In this document: piece by piece, positions 9,249 to 18,308 of the stretch
Numbering within the stretch: position 1 is the stretch's first letter
Layout: every line of letters starts with the position of its first letter
Assembly: GCA_040757085.1 (NCBI GenBank)
Contig: JBFLXJ010000032.1
Span: 1-58,730, forward strand
Origin: Bacillota bacterium
Lineage (GTDB): Bacteria; Bacillota; Sulfobacillia; JACIYH01
Direction of reading: 5' to 3'
DNA: 58,730 bases
The notes under the pieces: model-generated
Told to the model about the DNA's origin: nothing
Seen by the model: the letters and a program-made list of their open reading frames with translations, nothing else
Databases searched by the model: none
Program-made: the position numbers and the translations under genes

Positions 9249-10300
9249 AGCAAGACCTCCCGTAGCACCGGGACCGGGCCGCAGGTCAAATGCGCCCCGG
9301 CACTGGGGCAAGTACTGACTCCGGAAGCCATGGCCAGCGCGATTCCCAGCGAAAGAACTATCCCGCAGATCAGGGCAAGCCAGGCGGCCAGTCGCACGAT
9401 AGCAAGGGCGGCGGGCAGGTGCCCCGGCTCCAGGGGGTGTGCGCTTTCGCCCAGGTAAGGCCGAAACGATGGCATGCCCCGGTAGTAGTTCAATCCGCCC
9501 AGGCGCACCCCCAGCAGGCCTGCCATGGCTGCCTCCGGGTAGCCGCTGTTCGGGCTGGGGTGGCGCCGGGCGTCGCGTTTAACCGTGCGGAGGGCACGCC
9601 GCCCGTCGTATCCGAGCAGGGCTCCGGCAACTGCCAGGAGGATAGCGGTGAGCCGGGCAGGCAGCAGGTTGGCCAGATCATCCAGGCGGGCGGCGGCCCA
9701 GCCGAAGTGGCGATAACGCTCGTCCCGGTATCCCAGCATCGAATCCAGGGTGTTCACCGCCCGGTAGGCCAGGGCCAGCGGTGCCCCCCCCAAAAAGGCA
9801 TAGAACAGCGGCGCCACGATGCCGTCGCAAGCACTTTCCGCTGCGGTTTCCACCGCGGCCCGGCACACTTCGGATTCATCGAGGCTGGCCGTGTCGCGGC
9901 CCACCACAAGGGATACCGCTTGGCGGGCTGCGGGCAGGTCGCGCCGGACCAAGGCGGCATGGACAGGCATCAGGTGGTCCGCCAGGCTCCTGGAGGCCAG
10001 GGTGGTGTAGATGAGCAGCACCTCTGCCGCCAGTGCGGCCAGGGGATGCACCGCGGTTGCGGCAGTGATGGCGGCCAGGCCGAAGAGCCCCGAGAGCCCC
10101 ACCACGGCGGTCACCAGGAGCGCCCCGGCCGCCTTTTGGACGGAGGGTGGGTGGCGAGGGCGCCGCAGGGTTCGTTCCAGCCACGCGGTCATCCTACCCA
10201 TGGCCACCACGGGATGGGGCAGCCACCGGGGGTCACCCAGGGCCAGATCCAGTATGAACGCCAGCGCTACCTTCAACCACACCGCCTGGCTCATGGGCAT
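9236..10300 (-). CDS. cbiB: Adenosylcobinamide-phosphate synthase
   Basis: Membrane enzyme (CbiB/CobD of Pseudomonas) that attaches aminopropanol phosphate to cobyric acid. 354 residues from ATG 10300 (MPMSQAVWLKV); a second ATG six bases on is equally possible. Signature segments: LDLALGDPRWLPHPVVAMGRM, DTASLDESEVCRAAVETAAES, YRAVNTLDSMLGYRDERY and the NSGYPEAAMAGLLGVRLGG block. It overlaps cblS upstream and cobS downstream. Residues before ATG 10300 are proline-rich shadow sequence and are excluded. Confidence 0.94.
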   Translation of the reverse strand: MPMSQAVWLKVALAFILDLALGDPRWLPHPVVAMGRMTAWLERTLRRPRHPPSVQKAAGALLVTAVVGLSGLFGLAAITAATAVHPLAALAAEVLLIYTTLASRSLADHLMPVHAALVRRDLPAARQAVSLVVGRDTASLDESEVCRAAVETAAESACDGIVAPLFYAFLGGAPLALAYRAVNTLDSMLGYRDERYRHFGWAAARLDDLANLLPARLTAILLAVAGALLGYDGRRALRTVKRDARRHPSPNSGYPEAAMAGLLGVRLGGLNYYRGMPSFRPYLGESAHPLEPGHLPAALAIVRLAAWLALICGIVLSLGIALAMASGVSTCPSAGAHLTCGPVPVLREVLLCAV

Positions 10301-11076
10301 GGTGGACTGAGCCGCCCCACGGGGTAGCAGGGACGGGTGCTGGGATACATGTGGCGGTAAAACTCGTCGAGGTGGGCAGGGGGGACCGTTGCCAGGAAGC
10401 ACGTCGACGGGCCGGCGGACTTGTCCATGTTCACTCCGTGCCCTCCCGGGGCGAAGTGCAACCCGGCGCGCCGGGCCAGTTTGCGTGCTTCCCGGGCGAT
10501 CCCTTCCGATCCCACAGGGATGAGGTCCCCCACGGCAGGGAATTCCGTGGCCAGCAGCAAGGTGGGGATGTCGGCGATTTCGGGATCATCTAGCCCCACC
10601 TCGTTCCCCACTTTGGGTACGCCCACCGCCAGCACAAGGTCGCCGGGGCGGGCCCGTCCGCACCGCAACCCGGCACCGGTGATACGGCCCAGGATCGTGA
10701 CGCCCACTGCCGTCTGCCCGGTGGGGATGTTTTTTTCCGTGCTGATGAGCAGGTTCGCGGGTGGAACGCCCGCGAGGGATGCTTCCTCCCGTACCCCCTC
10801 GAGCAGCGCTTGCCCGGTGGGATATGGTTCCACACCCAGGGTAGCCACCACCAGGAAGGGTTGGGCGCCGACGGCGAGCAGCTCCAGCAGGGGAACCCGG
10901 CAGGTGAAGCGGCCGACGACGTATGGAGAAACGATCACCCGATCCCCCGCGCGATCGCCTATCCCGGCACATGAATCGCACGCAACCGCCAGGGTGTGTT
11001 CGCATCCGAGGTGGATCACCATCACGTCGTCCACAGCGGTGACGGCGGGGAGTGCCGCAGGCAAGGTGGCAGTCAA
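10291..11076 (-). CDS. cblS: AIR synthase-related protein, probable alpha-ribazole kinase CblS
   Basis: PurM/ThiL-like ATP-binding fold protein of 261 residues. In Listeria and Geobacillus, the AIR-synthase-related CblS phosphorylates salvaged alpha-ribazole to alpha-ribazole phosphate; it occurs next to the transporter CblT, exactly as here. Visible: ISTEKNIPTGQTAVGVTILG (phosphate-handling segment of the superfamily), RPGDLVLAVGVPKVGNEV, and the closing glycine-rich block FAPGGHGVNMDKSAGP. The start is TTG 11076, overlapping the cblT stop (TTGA); an in-frame ATG at 11022 is an alternative. Function assigned by family and context; ThiL/HypE-type activities cannot be excluded from sequence alone. 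Confidence 0.78.
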   Translation of the reverse strand: MTATLPAALPAVTAVDDVMVIHLGCEHTLAVACDSCAGIGDRAGDRVIVSPYVVGRFTCRVPLLELLAVGAQPFLVVATLGVEPYPTGQALLEGVREEASLAGVPPANLLISTEKNIPTGQTAVGVTILGRITGAGLRCGRARPGDLVLAVGVPKVGNEVGLDDPEIADIPTLLLATEFPAVGDLIPVGSEGIAREARKLARRAGLHFAPGGHGVNMDKSAGPSTCFLATVPPAHLDEFYRHMYPSTRPCYPVGRLSPPCP

Positions 11077-11618
11077 GATGTCCTGCCCTCCCTGCCTGCA
11101 CGGGTAGCTTCAGCGGGGCCCGGTACTGCCCAGCCGAGGCGGGCCCGCACGGCCGCTTCATACACCACCACCGCCAGGCCCAGGTTGAGGGCGGATGCGA
11201 CCAGGAGAGGCACCAGCATGACCGTGAAGAAGGCCGGACCGAATCCGGGGATGGGCACGAAGGCGGCGGGGAACACCATCCCGTTGAGGAACACTCCGAC
11301 GGCAAACGCCCACCAGGGTCCCTTCCTCGCCCGGCAAATGGCCACGGCCCAGGCGCAGCCAGCCATCCCGCCGGCGATGAGCAGGTGGATGGGCACGGAG
11401 AGGGGGAACCCGGCGGTGAGTGCGGTGAGCAGGTGCCCGGCGGCGGCCACCATTGCCCCTTCGGTCGCCCCGAGGGCCAGGGCGGCGAAGTATCCCGGGG
11501 CGGAGTCCAGGGCAGGTGTCCCCGTGAGGGCTGGCACCTTTATGCAGGCCCCTGCAGCGCTGAGGCCGATGAGAATGGCCACCCGGGTCAGGGTTCGAAC
11601 GGTTCGCACGTCCTTCAC
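11073..11618 (-). CDS. cblT: ECF-type substrate-binding membrane protein, probable alpha-ribazole transporter CblT
   Basis: Small hydrophobic protein of about 181 residues with five or six predicted membrane segments, resembling S components of energy-coupling factor transporters (opening RTLTRVAILIGLSAAGACIKVP). In Firmicutes, CblT is the alpha-ribazole importer that works with CblS. The pair replaces the CobT route from dimethylbenzimidazole. The chosen start is GTG 11618, overlapping the end of the btuD-cobU gene; GTG 11609 is also possible. The tail (GPAEATRAGREGRTS) is charged and cytoplasmic. Assignment rests on size, topology and the adjacent kinase gene. Confidence 0.75.
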   Translation of the reverse strand: MKDVRTVRTLTRVAILIGLSAAGACIKVPALTGTPALDSAPGYFAALALGATEGAMVAAAGHLLTALTAGFPLSVPIHLLIAGGMAGCAWAVAICRARKGPWWAFAVGVFLNGMVFPAAFVPIPGFGPAFFTVMLVPLLVASALNLGLAVVVYEAAVRARLGWAVPGPAEATRAGREGRTS

Positions 11619-11619
11619 C

Positions 11620-13079
<1,460 letters not shown>

Positions 13080-13083
<4 letters not shown>

Positions 13084-14183
13084 CCCCGATCCGTCCCGGT
13101 GCTTCTTTGTGGCAGGTCTGGCGCTGTCGGTGGGCTGAAAAAGCGGAGGCGCTTTCGGTGGCGCAACACATAGATGAAGAACGGTGCTCCCGTCATGGCC
13201 GTTACCAGGCCCACCGGTAGTTCGGCAGGGGCGAGCACCGTGCGCGCCACCGAATCGGCCAGCATGAGCACGCAGGCACCCCCCAGGGCGGCGGCGGGGA
13301 TCACGAAGCGGTGGTCGGGACCCCCGGCGATGCGCACCAGGTGGGGTACCACCAGGCCCACGAACCCGATCACTCCGCCCGATGCCACCGCCACACCCGT
13401 CAGCAGGGAGGCGGTGGCCAGCACCACCTTCTTGGTGCGTTCCACCTCTACCCCCAGGTGGTGGGCGGTTTCCTCCCCCAGCAGCAGCGAGTTGAGGTCG
13501 CGGGCACAGGCCAGGGATGCCAGCATCCCTGCGGCGAAGTAAGGCAGGGCCAGGTGGACACTTTTCCAGGTGGCTCCGCCGAAGCCGCCCATCAGCCAGA
13601 ACACGATCTGGTGCAGGCGCTCGTCGGCGCTGAGGTAGGTGAGCAGGGAAACCACTGCGGAGAGGAAGGAGCTTACCGCCACCCCGGCAAGTACCAGGGT
13701 GAGCACGGAAACGTATCCCCGTTCCCGCGCCAGGTGGTACACGAGCAGCACGGTGGCCGTGGAGCCGATAAAGGCCAGCACGGGCACTGCCCCCAGGCCG
13801 AACAGACGCAGTTCCAGGGAGAGAACTATGGCGAGCACGGCACCCAGGGATGCTCCCGACGAGGCTCCGATCAGGTAGGGATCTGCAAGGGGATTGCGGA
13901 ACAGGGCCTGAAAGAGGGCGCCTGCTATCCCCAGGCAGCCACCGGTCAGGCCTGCCAGGAGCACCCTGGGCAGCCGCAGTTGCCAGATGATGGTTTGCTC
14001 CAGGAGGCCGGTGCCGGGGCCCATGCGCAGGACGTGGAAGATGCGGCCGGGGGATACCGGTACGGCCCCCGTACCTACCCCTGCTACCAGCGTCACGACG
14101 GCGGTCACCGTCAACGCCGCGAGGAGTATCCTGCGCCTGCGCCATATTGCACCCATGGTACCGGTTGCAGCCCCAGGCCCCAC
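13080..14183 (-). CDS. btuC: Corrinoid ABC transporter permease
   Basis: FecCD-type permease that with BtuD moves corrinoid across the membrane, 367 residues with about ten hydrophobic segments. Typical blocks: RLPRVLLAGLTGGCLGIAGALFQALFRNPLADP near residue 70, GAVPVLAFIGSTATVLLVY, and VIGFVGLVVPHLVRIAGGPDHR near residue 280. The GTG at 14183 is listed; ATG 14156 (MGAIWRRRRILL) is an equally good start, with no clear ribosome site at either. The C-terminus overlaps the btuD-cobU start by 4 bases. Confidence 0.93.
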
Positions 14184-14195
14184 TGCAGCTACCGT

Positions 14196-15191
14196 TTACC
14201 GGGGGAAGAGGTCGGGTAGGATCAGCCGGGCCAGCTCTTCCACGGCGTCGGCGATGCGCGGCCCAGGCCGGGAGATGATGTCGGCGTCGATGGGGTGTAC
14301 CCGCCCGTCCTTCACGGCTGCGATCGCGGCCCACCCCGGACGTGCCTTGAGCTTGTCAACCGTGAGCGAGGCGGAGCCATGGAAGCTCGGGAATATGATG
14401 ACCGCTGGGTTGCGCTGGATGACGGCCTCGGCGCTGAACTCGGGGTAGTCAGTTTGGGCGTCGTAAGCTATGTTCCGCCCCCCGGCCAGTTCGATGAGCT
14501 GGTGGATGAGGGTGTTGGGTCCCACCGTCATGATGGGTTCCGAGTAGACCTCGTAATATACCCAGGGCCTCTGCTCTCTGGGGACGGTATCCACCTTGGC
14601 TTTCACCCGGTCTATGCGGTTGCGGACGTCGGCAACCACTTTTTCTGCTGCCTCGGGGACGCCGGTCAGCCGCCCCACCGTCCCGATGTCGGCCAGCACT
14701 CCCTCTACGTTCCTCGGTTCGAGCAACACCACGGGGATCCCCAGGGATTCCAGTTGGGGCAGCACCTTCTTGTGCATACCGGTCCCCAGGATCAGATCCG
14801 GCTTCAGGGCAGCGATTTTCTCCACGCTGGGATCGGAGAACCCTCCCACCTTTTCAACTTTCTGGGCCTCGGGAGGGTAATTGCTGAACTTGTCCACGCC
14901 AACCACTTTGCTGCCCAGCCCTAGGGCGAAGAGGATCTCCGTGCAGGACGGAGACAGGGAGACGATCTTCTGGGGTTGGGCGGGGATAGTCACCTGGCGC
15001 CCGGTACCGTCAGTTACGGTGAGGGGGAATGGCGCCGGCTGCGTCAACCCCACCTGGGGCTTCTTCTCGGCGCACCCGGCGGCTGCCAGGGCCACCAGGG
15101 CCACCGCCAACAGTACGATGGCGCGGAAGCGTACCGAGCCAGCCGTACCCCGCGTTGTCCTCACGGTGCCAGACCTTCTGTAGCGAATCAC
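14196..15191 (-). CDS. btuF: Corrinoid-binding lipoprotein of the BtuFCD importer
   Basis: Extracytoplasmic binding protein, 331 residues, first gene of the operon. Signal sequence with lipobox LAAAGC (Cys 40), so it is probably a membrane-anchored lipoprotein, followed by PLTVTDGTGRQVTIPAQPQKIVSLSPSCTEI, the class III (BtuF/FhuD) binding fold. The start GTG 15191 has a near-perfect site, AAGGAGGATC. A cobalamin riboswitch and a 12-bp hairpin lie in the leader, so expression should fall when cobalamin is plentiful. Cobalamin rather than heme or siderophore as ligand is inferred from the riboswitch and neighbours. Confidence 0.93.
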   Translation of the reverse strand: MIRYRRSGTVRTTRGTAGSVRFRAIVLLAVALVALAAAGCAEKKPQVGLTQPAPFPLTVTDGTGRQVTIPAQPQKIVSLSPSCTEILFALGLGSKVVGVDKFSNYPPEAQKVEKVGGFSDPSVEKIAALKPDLILGTGMHKKVLPQLESLGIPVVLLEPRNVEGVLADIGTVGRLTGVPEAAEKVVADVRNRIDRVKAKVDTVPREQRPWVYYEVYSEPIMTVGPNTLIHQLIELAGGRNIAYDAQTDYPEFSAEAVIQRNPAVIIFPSFHGSASLTVDKLKARPGWAAIAAVKDGRVHPIDADIISRPGPRIADAVEELARLILPDLFPR

Positions 15192-15247
15192 AGCGGGATC
15201 CTCCTTTCAGGGCATACAGTGAGTGTGCCGTGGGCCGGGGAAAGGCC

Positions 15248-15276
15248 GTGACCCCGGCCTCCGGGGCCGGGGTCAC
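15248..15276 (-). terminator. 12-bp hairpin in the btuF leader (riboswitch expression platform candidate)
   Basis: GTGACCCCGGCC and its exact reverse complement flank a 5-base loop. It lies between the cobalamin riboswitch and the btuF ribosome site. On the - strand only a short U-run (UUU) follows, so it may act as a terminator or as part of the switching structure. Confidence 0.6.
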
Positions 15277-15344
15277 GTGGATAGCGTCGGAAGGATGTAC
15301 CTTCTCGCCACGGTGCTCGCCCCCTTCCCTCGAAGGTCGCCGCA

Positions 15345-15550
15345 CACCGCCGCGCGGGCAGGTTTCCTGGCTCCGGATCATCGCCGGTGGCGCCTTCCCA
15401 CTCTCCCTTTCAGGTCAGATGGATGTGAGAGAGCAGTGGCATCGTTGCCAACGGCTACCCGGTTACAGTGGCGGGACCGCTCAGGACTTGCACCTGATTC
15501 CCTATTACCCCGGTGAGGGGGCACCCGCACGGCATATTCGGTTGGTAGCA
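15345..15550 (-). promoter_or_regulatory. Cobalamin riboswitch
   Basis: Read on the - strand, the conserved core is present in order: GTGCCCCC and GGGGTAATAGGGAAT near the 5' end, GGTGCAAGTCC, GCGGTCCCGCCACTGTAA, GCCACTG, and the B12 box GAGCCAGGAAACCTGCCC at about 15356-15374. The spacing and order match the AdoCbl-type aptamer. It precedes btuF and controls the corrinoid uptake and assembly operon. Boundaries are approximate to about ten bases. Confidence 0.95.
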
Positions 15551-15709
15551 GGATTGTACCATGTCCCGTCGCCCGAGACAAGATTTGCCGGCCCAGGTTC
15601 ACCGTCCTGCAGGGGCATGGGCCCAAAGCTTGACGGGACGGCAAAGGTTCGGTAAGGTGGGTGCCTGAGAGGTGTTGCGGTCAGAGGCGAGGCAGGGAGT
15701 GAGATCTCA
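15551..15709. other. Intergenic region between divergent operons
   Basis: Holds the presumed promoter of the btu/cob operon on the - strand and the leader of the DUF212 gene on the + strand. No gene is seen. Confidence 0.5.
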
Positions 15710-16144
15710 TTGTCGGCTCTGCTGTCAAACGTTGTACTGGGTGCTAGTGTAATCGCCTGGGTTGTTGCTCAGATCCTGAAGTTCTTGGTGGTGCTGGTCC
15801 GGGAACGTCGCTTCGACCTTGCCCGCCTGGTGGGGGCGGGGGGTATGCCCAGTTCCCACACGGCGTTCGTGTCGGCCCTGGCTACGGCCACAGGGCGCAT
15901 GGTGGGGTGGGAGAGCCCGCTCTTCGCGGTGGCCCTGGTTTTCGCCTCTATCGTGGTGTATGACGCAACGGGAGTACGGCAGGCCGTAGGCCGCCAGGCG
16001 GAAGTCCTGAACAAAATCATCGATGACTTCTACCACAACCGCAGCATCCATCAGGCCAGGCTGCGCGAACTGCTCGGGCACAGTCCCGTTGAAGCCCTGG
16101 CCGGAGTTGCCCTTGGCGCTGCCATAGCGATCATTGTTACCTGA
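15710..16144 (+). CDS. Divergent PAP2 family (YuiD/DUF212) membrane protein
   Basis: 144 residues from TTG 15710, with several hydrophobic helices. The family motif GGMPSSHTAFVSALAT (residues ~45-60) resembles the acid phosphatase/PAP2 active-site region (SRTSH-like), and VYDATGVRQAVGRQAEVLN is characteristic of the DUF212 group. Homologues in Bacillus (YuiD) and plants have no firmly established reaction. It is convergent with the MerR gene, the stops overlapping by 8 bases. Confidence 0.88.
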   Translation: MSALLSNVVLGASVIAWVVAQILKFLVVLVRERRFDLARLVGAGGMPSSHTAFVSALATATGRMVGWESPLFAVALVFASIVVYDATGVRQAVGRQAEVLNKIIDDFYHNRSIHQARLRELLGHSPVEALAGVALGAAIAIIVT

Positions 16145-16556
16145 GCGATGGCCTGTTTTCGCAGTACTCCTGGGGTCGATACGGGCAGGTTTCGCAAGGG
16201 GGCTGCTCGTCCAGCGCCACCGTACAGTACGTGCCTTCTTCCCTCCAGCAGGGCTTGGCGCACCCTATCCGGTCCGTACGTTTCATGCAACTGGGACAGC
16301 CAGTGAAAAACCAGCACGGGTAAAGGCCCAGGATGTGAGCGACCCCGGCCAGGTTCAGCCCCTGGGCCGTGAGGTTCTGGATGAATCTGAGGCGCTGAAG
16401 GTCGTCATCGGAGTACAGCCGTTGCCCACTGCGACGGGCGGGTTTGACGAAACCGCGCCGTTCCCATTCCCGGAGGCTTTCGGGGTGGAGGCCGAGCATT
16501 TCTGCCACAATGCTTATGGTATACAGCGGCCTGGTTGGGTCACGTTGCTCTGCCAT
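16137..16556 (-). CDS. MerR-family regulator with a cysteine-rich C-terminal domain
   Basis: 139 residues. An N-terminal MerR winged helix (YTISIVAEMLGLHPESLREWERRGFVKPARRSG would span residues ~12-44) with HspR/GlnR-like recognition, then RLYSDDDLQRLRFIQNL. The C-terminal half, residues 81-132, carries nine cysteines (81, 87, 90, 99, 103, 111, 121, 124, 132), far more than HspR-type proteins, suggesting a metal or Fe-S sensor. A consensus promoter lies upstream. The effector and targets are unknown; the divergent dsrC-dsrMK cluster is the nearest candidate target. Confidence 0.85.
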   Translation of the reverse strand: MAEQRDPTRPLYTISIVAEMLGLHPESLREWERRGFVKPARRSGQRLYSDDDLQRLRFIQNLTAQGLNLAGVAHILGLYPCWFFTGCPSCMKRTDRIGCAKPCWREEGTYCTVALDEQPPCETCPYRPQEYCENRPSLR

Positions 16557-16623
16557 AGCTCACTTCCCCAGGGGAGAGAAGTAGGGACCCGGCAGCCTAC
16601 CGGATTCCCGATTTTTCAGCATC

Positions 16624-16652
16624 ATGGTAGTCCAGCCGCTGTCGAGTGTCAA
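16624..16652 (-). promoter_or_regulatory. Promoter of the Cys-rich MerR gene
   Basis: On the - strand TTGACA (16647-16652) and TACCAT (16624-16629) are 17 bases apart, upstream of the MerR start at 16556. Confidence 0.55.
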
Positions 16653-16770
16653 TGAAACGTGCTGCCAGTAGGTTTGATACACCCTCGCGGCAGAGCCGAT
16701 CTGGGGCGCCACCTGGGGCCTATCTCTGCCCGTTGTGGTCAGATACCTCAGCCTTAGTGGTGCAGGTATC

Positions 16771-16799
16771 TTGTGCACGCCAGGCTTAGCTGGTATGAT
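16771..16799 (+). promoter_or_regulatory. Promoter candidate for dsrC-dsrMK
   Basis: TTGTGC (16771-16776) and TATGAT (16794-16799), separated by 17 bases, about 105 bases before the dsrC start. The intergenic stretch 16557-16903 otherwise holds no gene. Confidence 0.5.
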
Positions 16800-16903
16800 A
16801 TGAGTGTGCAAGCTGCCGGTTGTTCTCTTGCAAGAGGTCAAGGGCGCGAGGTTGTGCCCCGATCGCTGCAGCGGTGCAACCGTGGGCAAGGGAGGGGGAA
16901 ATC

Positions 16904-17248
16904 GTGCGGCTGATCGACCGTCCCCTGGCAACGTTGCGGCTGGACGAACACGGCTTCCTGGTCAATCCGGAAGAATGGGACGAAGCCGTAGCCCGGGAAC
17001 TGGCAAGGATCGAGGGAATCCCGGAGCTGAGTGAGGAGCACTGGAGGGTCCTTTACTACGTCCGCCAGCACGTGGCCATGTTCGGGTCGCCGCCCTGGGT
17101 TAAGGACATCTGCCGGGTGACCGGGATGAGCCTTGTGACCCTCTCGGAACTGTTCCCGCAGCGCCCGGTTCAGACTGCTTGCAAGGTCGCGGGCGTGAGA
17201 TGGTTTCCCGAACTCGGTTACCTGGGATGCGGCGCTGACCCTGCCTGA
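16904..17248 (+). CDS. dsrC: DsrC/TusE-family sulfur carrier, atypical C-terminus
   Basis: 114 residues from GTG 16904 (GGGAGGGGG upstream). The DsrC fold is clear: DEHGFLVNPEEWDEAVARELA, SEEHWRVLYYVRQHVAMFG, and the arm ELFPQRPVQTACKVAGV. Canonical DsrC carries the persulfide/trisulfide cysteines 11 residues apart with the last Cys penultimate. Here Cys93 (TACK) and Cys109 (LGCG) are 16 apart and five residues follow the second one. The gene precedes DsrM- and DsrK-like proteins, the DsrC-trisulfide reductase in sulfite reducers. No dsrAB is in the window. It could be a regulatory or relay DsrC-like protein. Confidence 0.85.
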   Translation: MRLIDRPLATLRLDEHGFLVNPEEWDEAVARELARIEGIPELSEEHWRVLYYVRQHVAMFGSPPWVKDICRVTGMSLVTLSELFPQRPVQTACKVAGVRWFPELGYLGCGADPA

Positions 17249-17390
17249 TACCAGGGCGTAGGGGAAGGGAAGGCATCTGGCCTCCGAGGTGGCCCGGTTT
17301 GCGGGCTGAGCCTTGAGAGGACAGTGCTGCCGGCATTCCGGGAGCGGTCCGGCGGGTCCTGACGCAACTTTAAGCCGGGGGTGTACGGGT

Positions 17391-18305
17391 TTGTCTATTG
17401 TCCAGTGGTTGTGCTACGTCTCGCTCCTGGTCCTGGTGGTCGGTCTGGCGGCAAGGACGCTCAGGTATGCCCGGGCGCCCATGCACCTGCGCTGGGAGCT
17501 GTACCCGGTTCCCCACGAAGTGGGGAAGCCTTACGGAGGCTCCTACTTCGAGGAACCGGACTGGTGGACGCATCCTCGCAAGACGTCCTTTGTGGGTGAG
17601 CTCCGGGTCATGCTTTCGGAGATATTTCTACATGCGGGGCTATGGCACCACAATCGTAAGATGTGGGTCGTCTCCTATCCGTTCCACCTGGGCATCTACC
17701 TTGTGGCCATCTTCCTGGTCTTACTCCTGGCGGGAGGGGCCGTCCAGGCGGCAGGGGGGCAGGTGACCGCCGACTCGGGCGGAGTGCTCACTGCCCTCTA
17801 CTATCTATCTCTCGCTGCGGGCCCGGCCGGCATGGTGATGGTCATTGTGGGCGGCCTGGGGGTGCTGGCCAGGCGGCTGGGCGACCCCACGTTGCGATCC
17901 TACAGCGCGCCTGCCGACTACTTTAACGTGAGCCTGATCCTGGCCCTGGCGCTGACCTGGTTTCTTACCTGGCTATTCGTGGACCGTTCCTTTGCCCTGG
18001 CCCGGGCGTTCGTCCGGGACCTGCTCATTTTTGCGCCGGTAGCACGTGCCCACCCGGCCGTCCTGGTGGAAATGTCCCTTCTGTCGGTGTTCCTGATATA
18101 CCTGCCTTTCACCCACATGACCCACTTCATCGGAAAATGGTTCACCTACCACCTGGTGCGCTGGGACGACAGGCCCAACCTCGGTTCCGGTTACGAAAAG
18201 AGCATTGCTGACGTCCTGAGCAGGCCGTTGGGATGGTCCGCGCCCCACATAAGCAACCCGCAAGAGAAAAAGACCTGGGCGGAAGTCACCGGCGAGGTGG
18301 AATGA
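17391..18305 (+). CDS. dsrM: DsrM-like membrane cytochrome b subunit
   Basis: 304 residues from TTG 17391, related to the gamma subunit of respiratory nitrate reductase; about six membrane segments. Histidines suited to heme b binding lie in YPFHLGIYLV and THMTHFIGKWFTYHLV. In sulfite/sulfate reducers DsrM oxidises menaquinol and passes electrons to DsrK. The gene is four bases from dsrK. A loop near residues 40-80 (GGSYFEEPDWW) is longer than in compact DsrM proteins. Hmc/Tmc- or heterodisulfide-reductase-type subunits are close alternatives. Confidence 0.85.
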   Translation: MSIVQWLCYVSLLVLVVGLAARTLRYARAPMHLRWELYPVPHEVGKPYGGSYFEEPDWWTHPRKTSFVGELRVMLSEIFLHAGLWHHNRKMWVVSYPFHLGIYLVAIFLVLLLAGGAVQAAGGQVTADSGGVLTALYYLSLAAGPAGMVMVIVGGLGVLARRLGDPTLRSYSAPADYFNVSLILALALTWFLTWLFVDRSFALARAFVRDLLIFAPVARAHPAVLVEMSLLSVFLIYLPFTHMTHFIGKWFTYHLVRWDDRPNLGSGYEKSIADVLSRPLGWSAPHISNPQEKKTWAEVTGEVE

Positions 18306-18308
18306 ACC

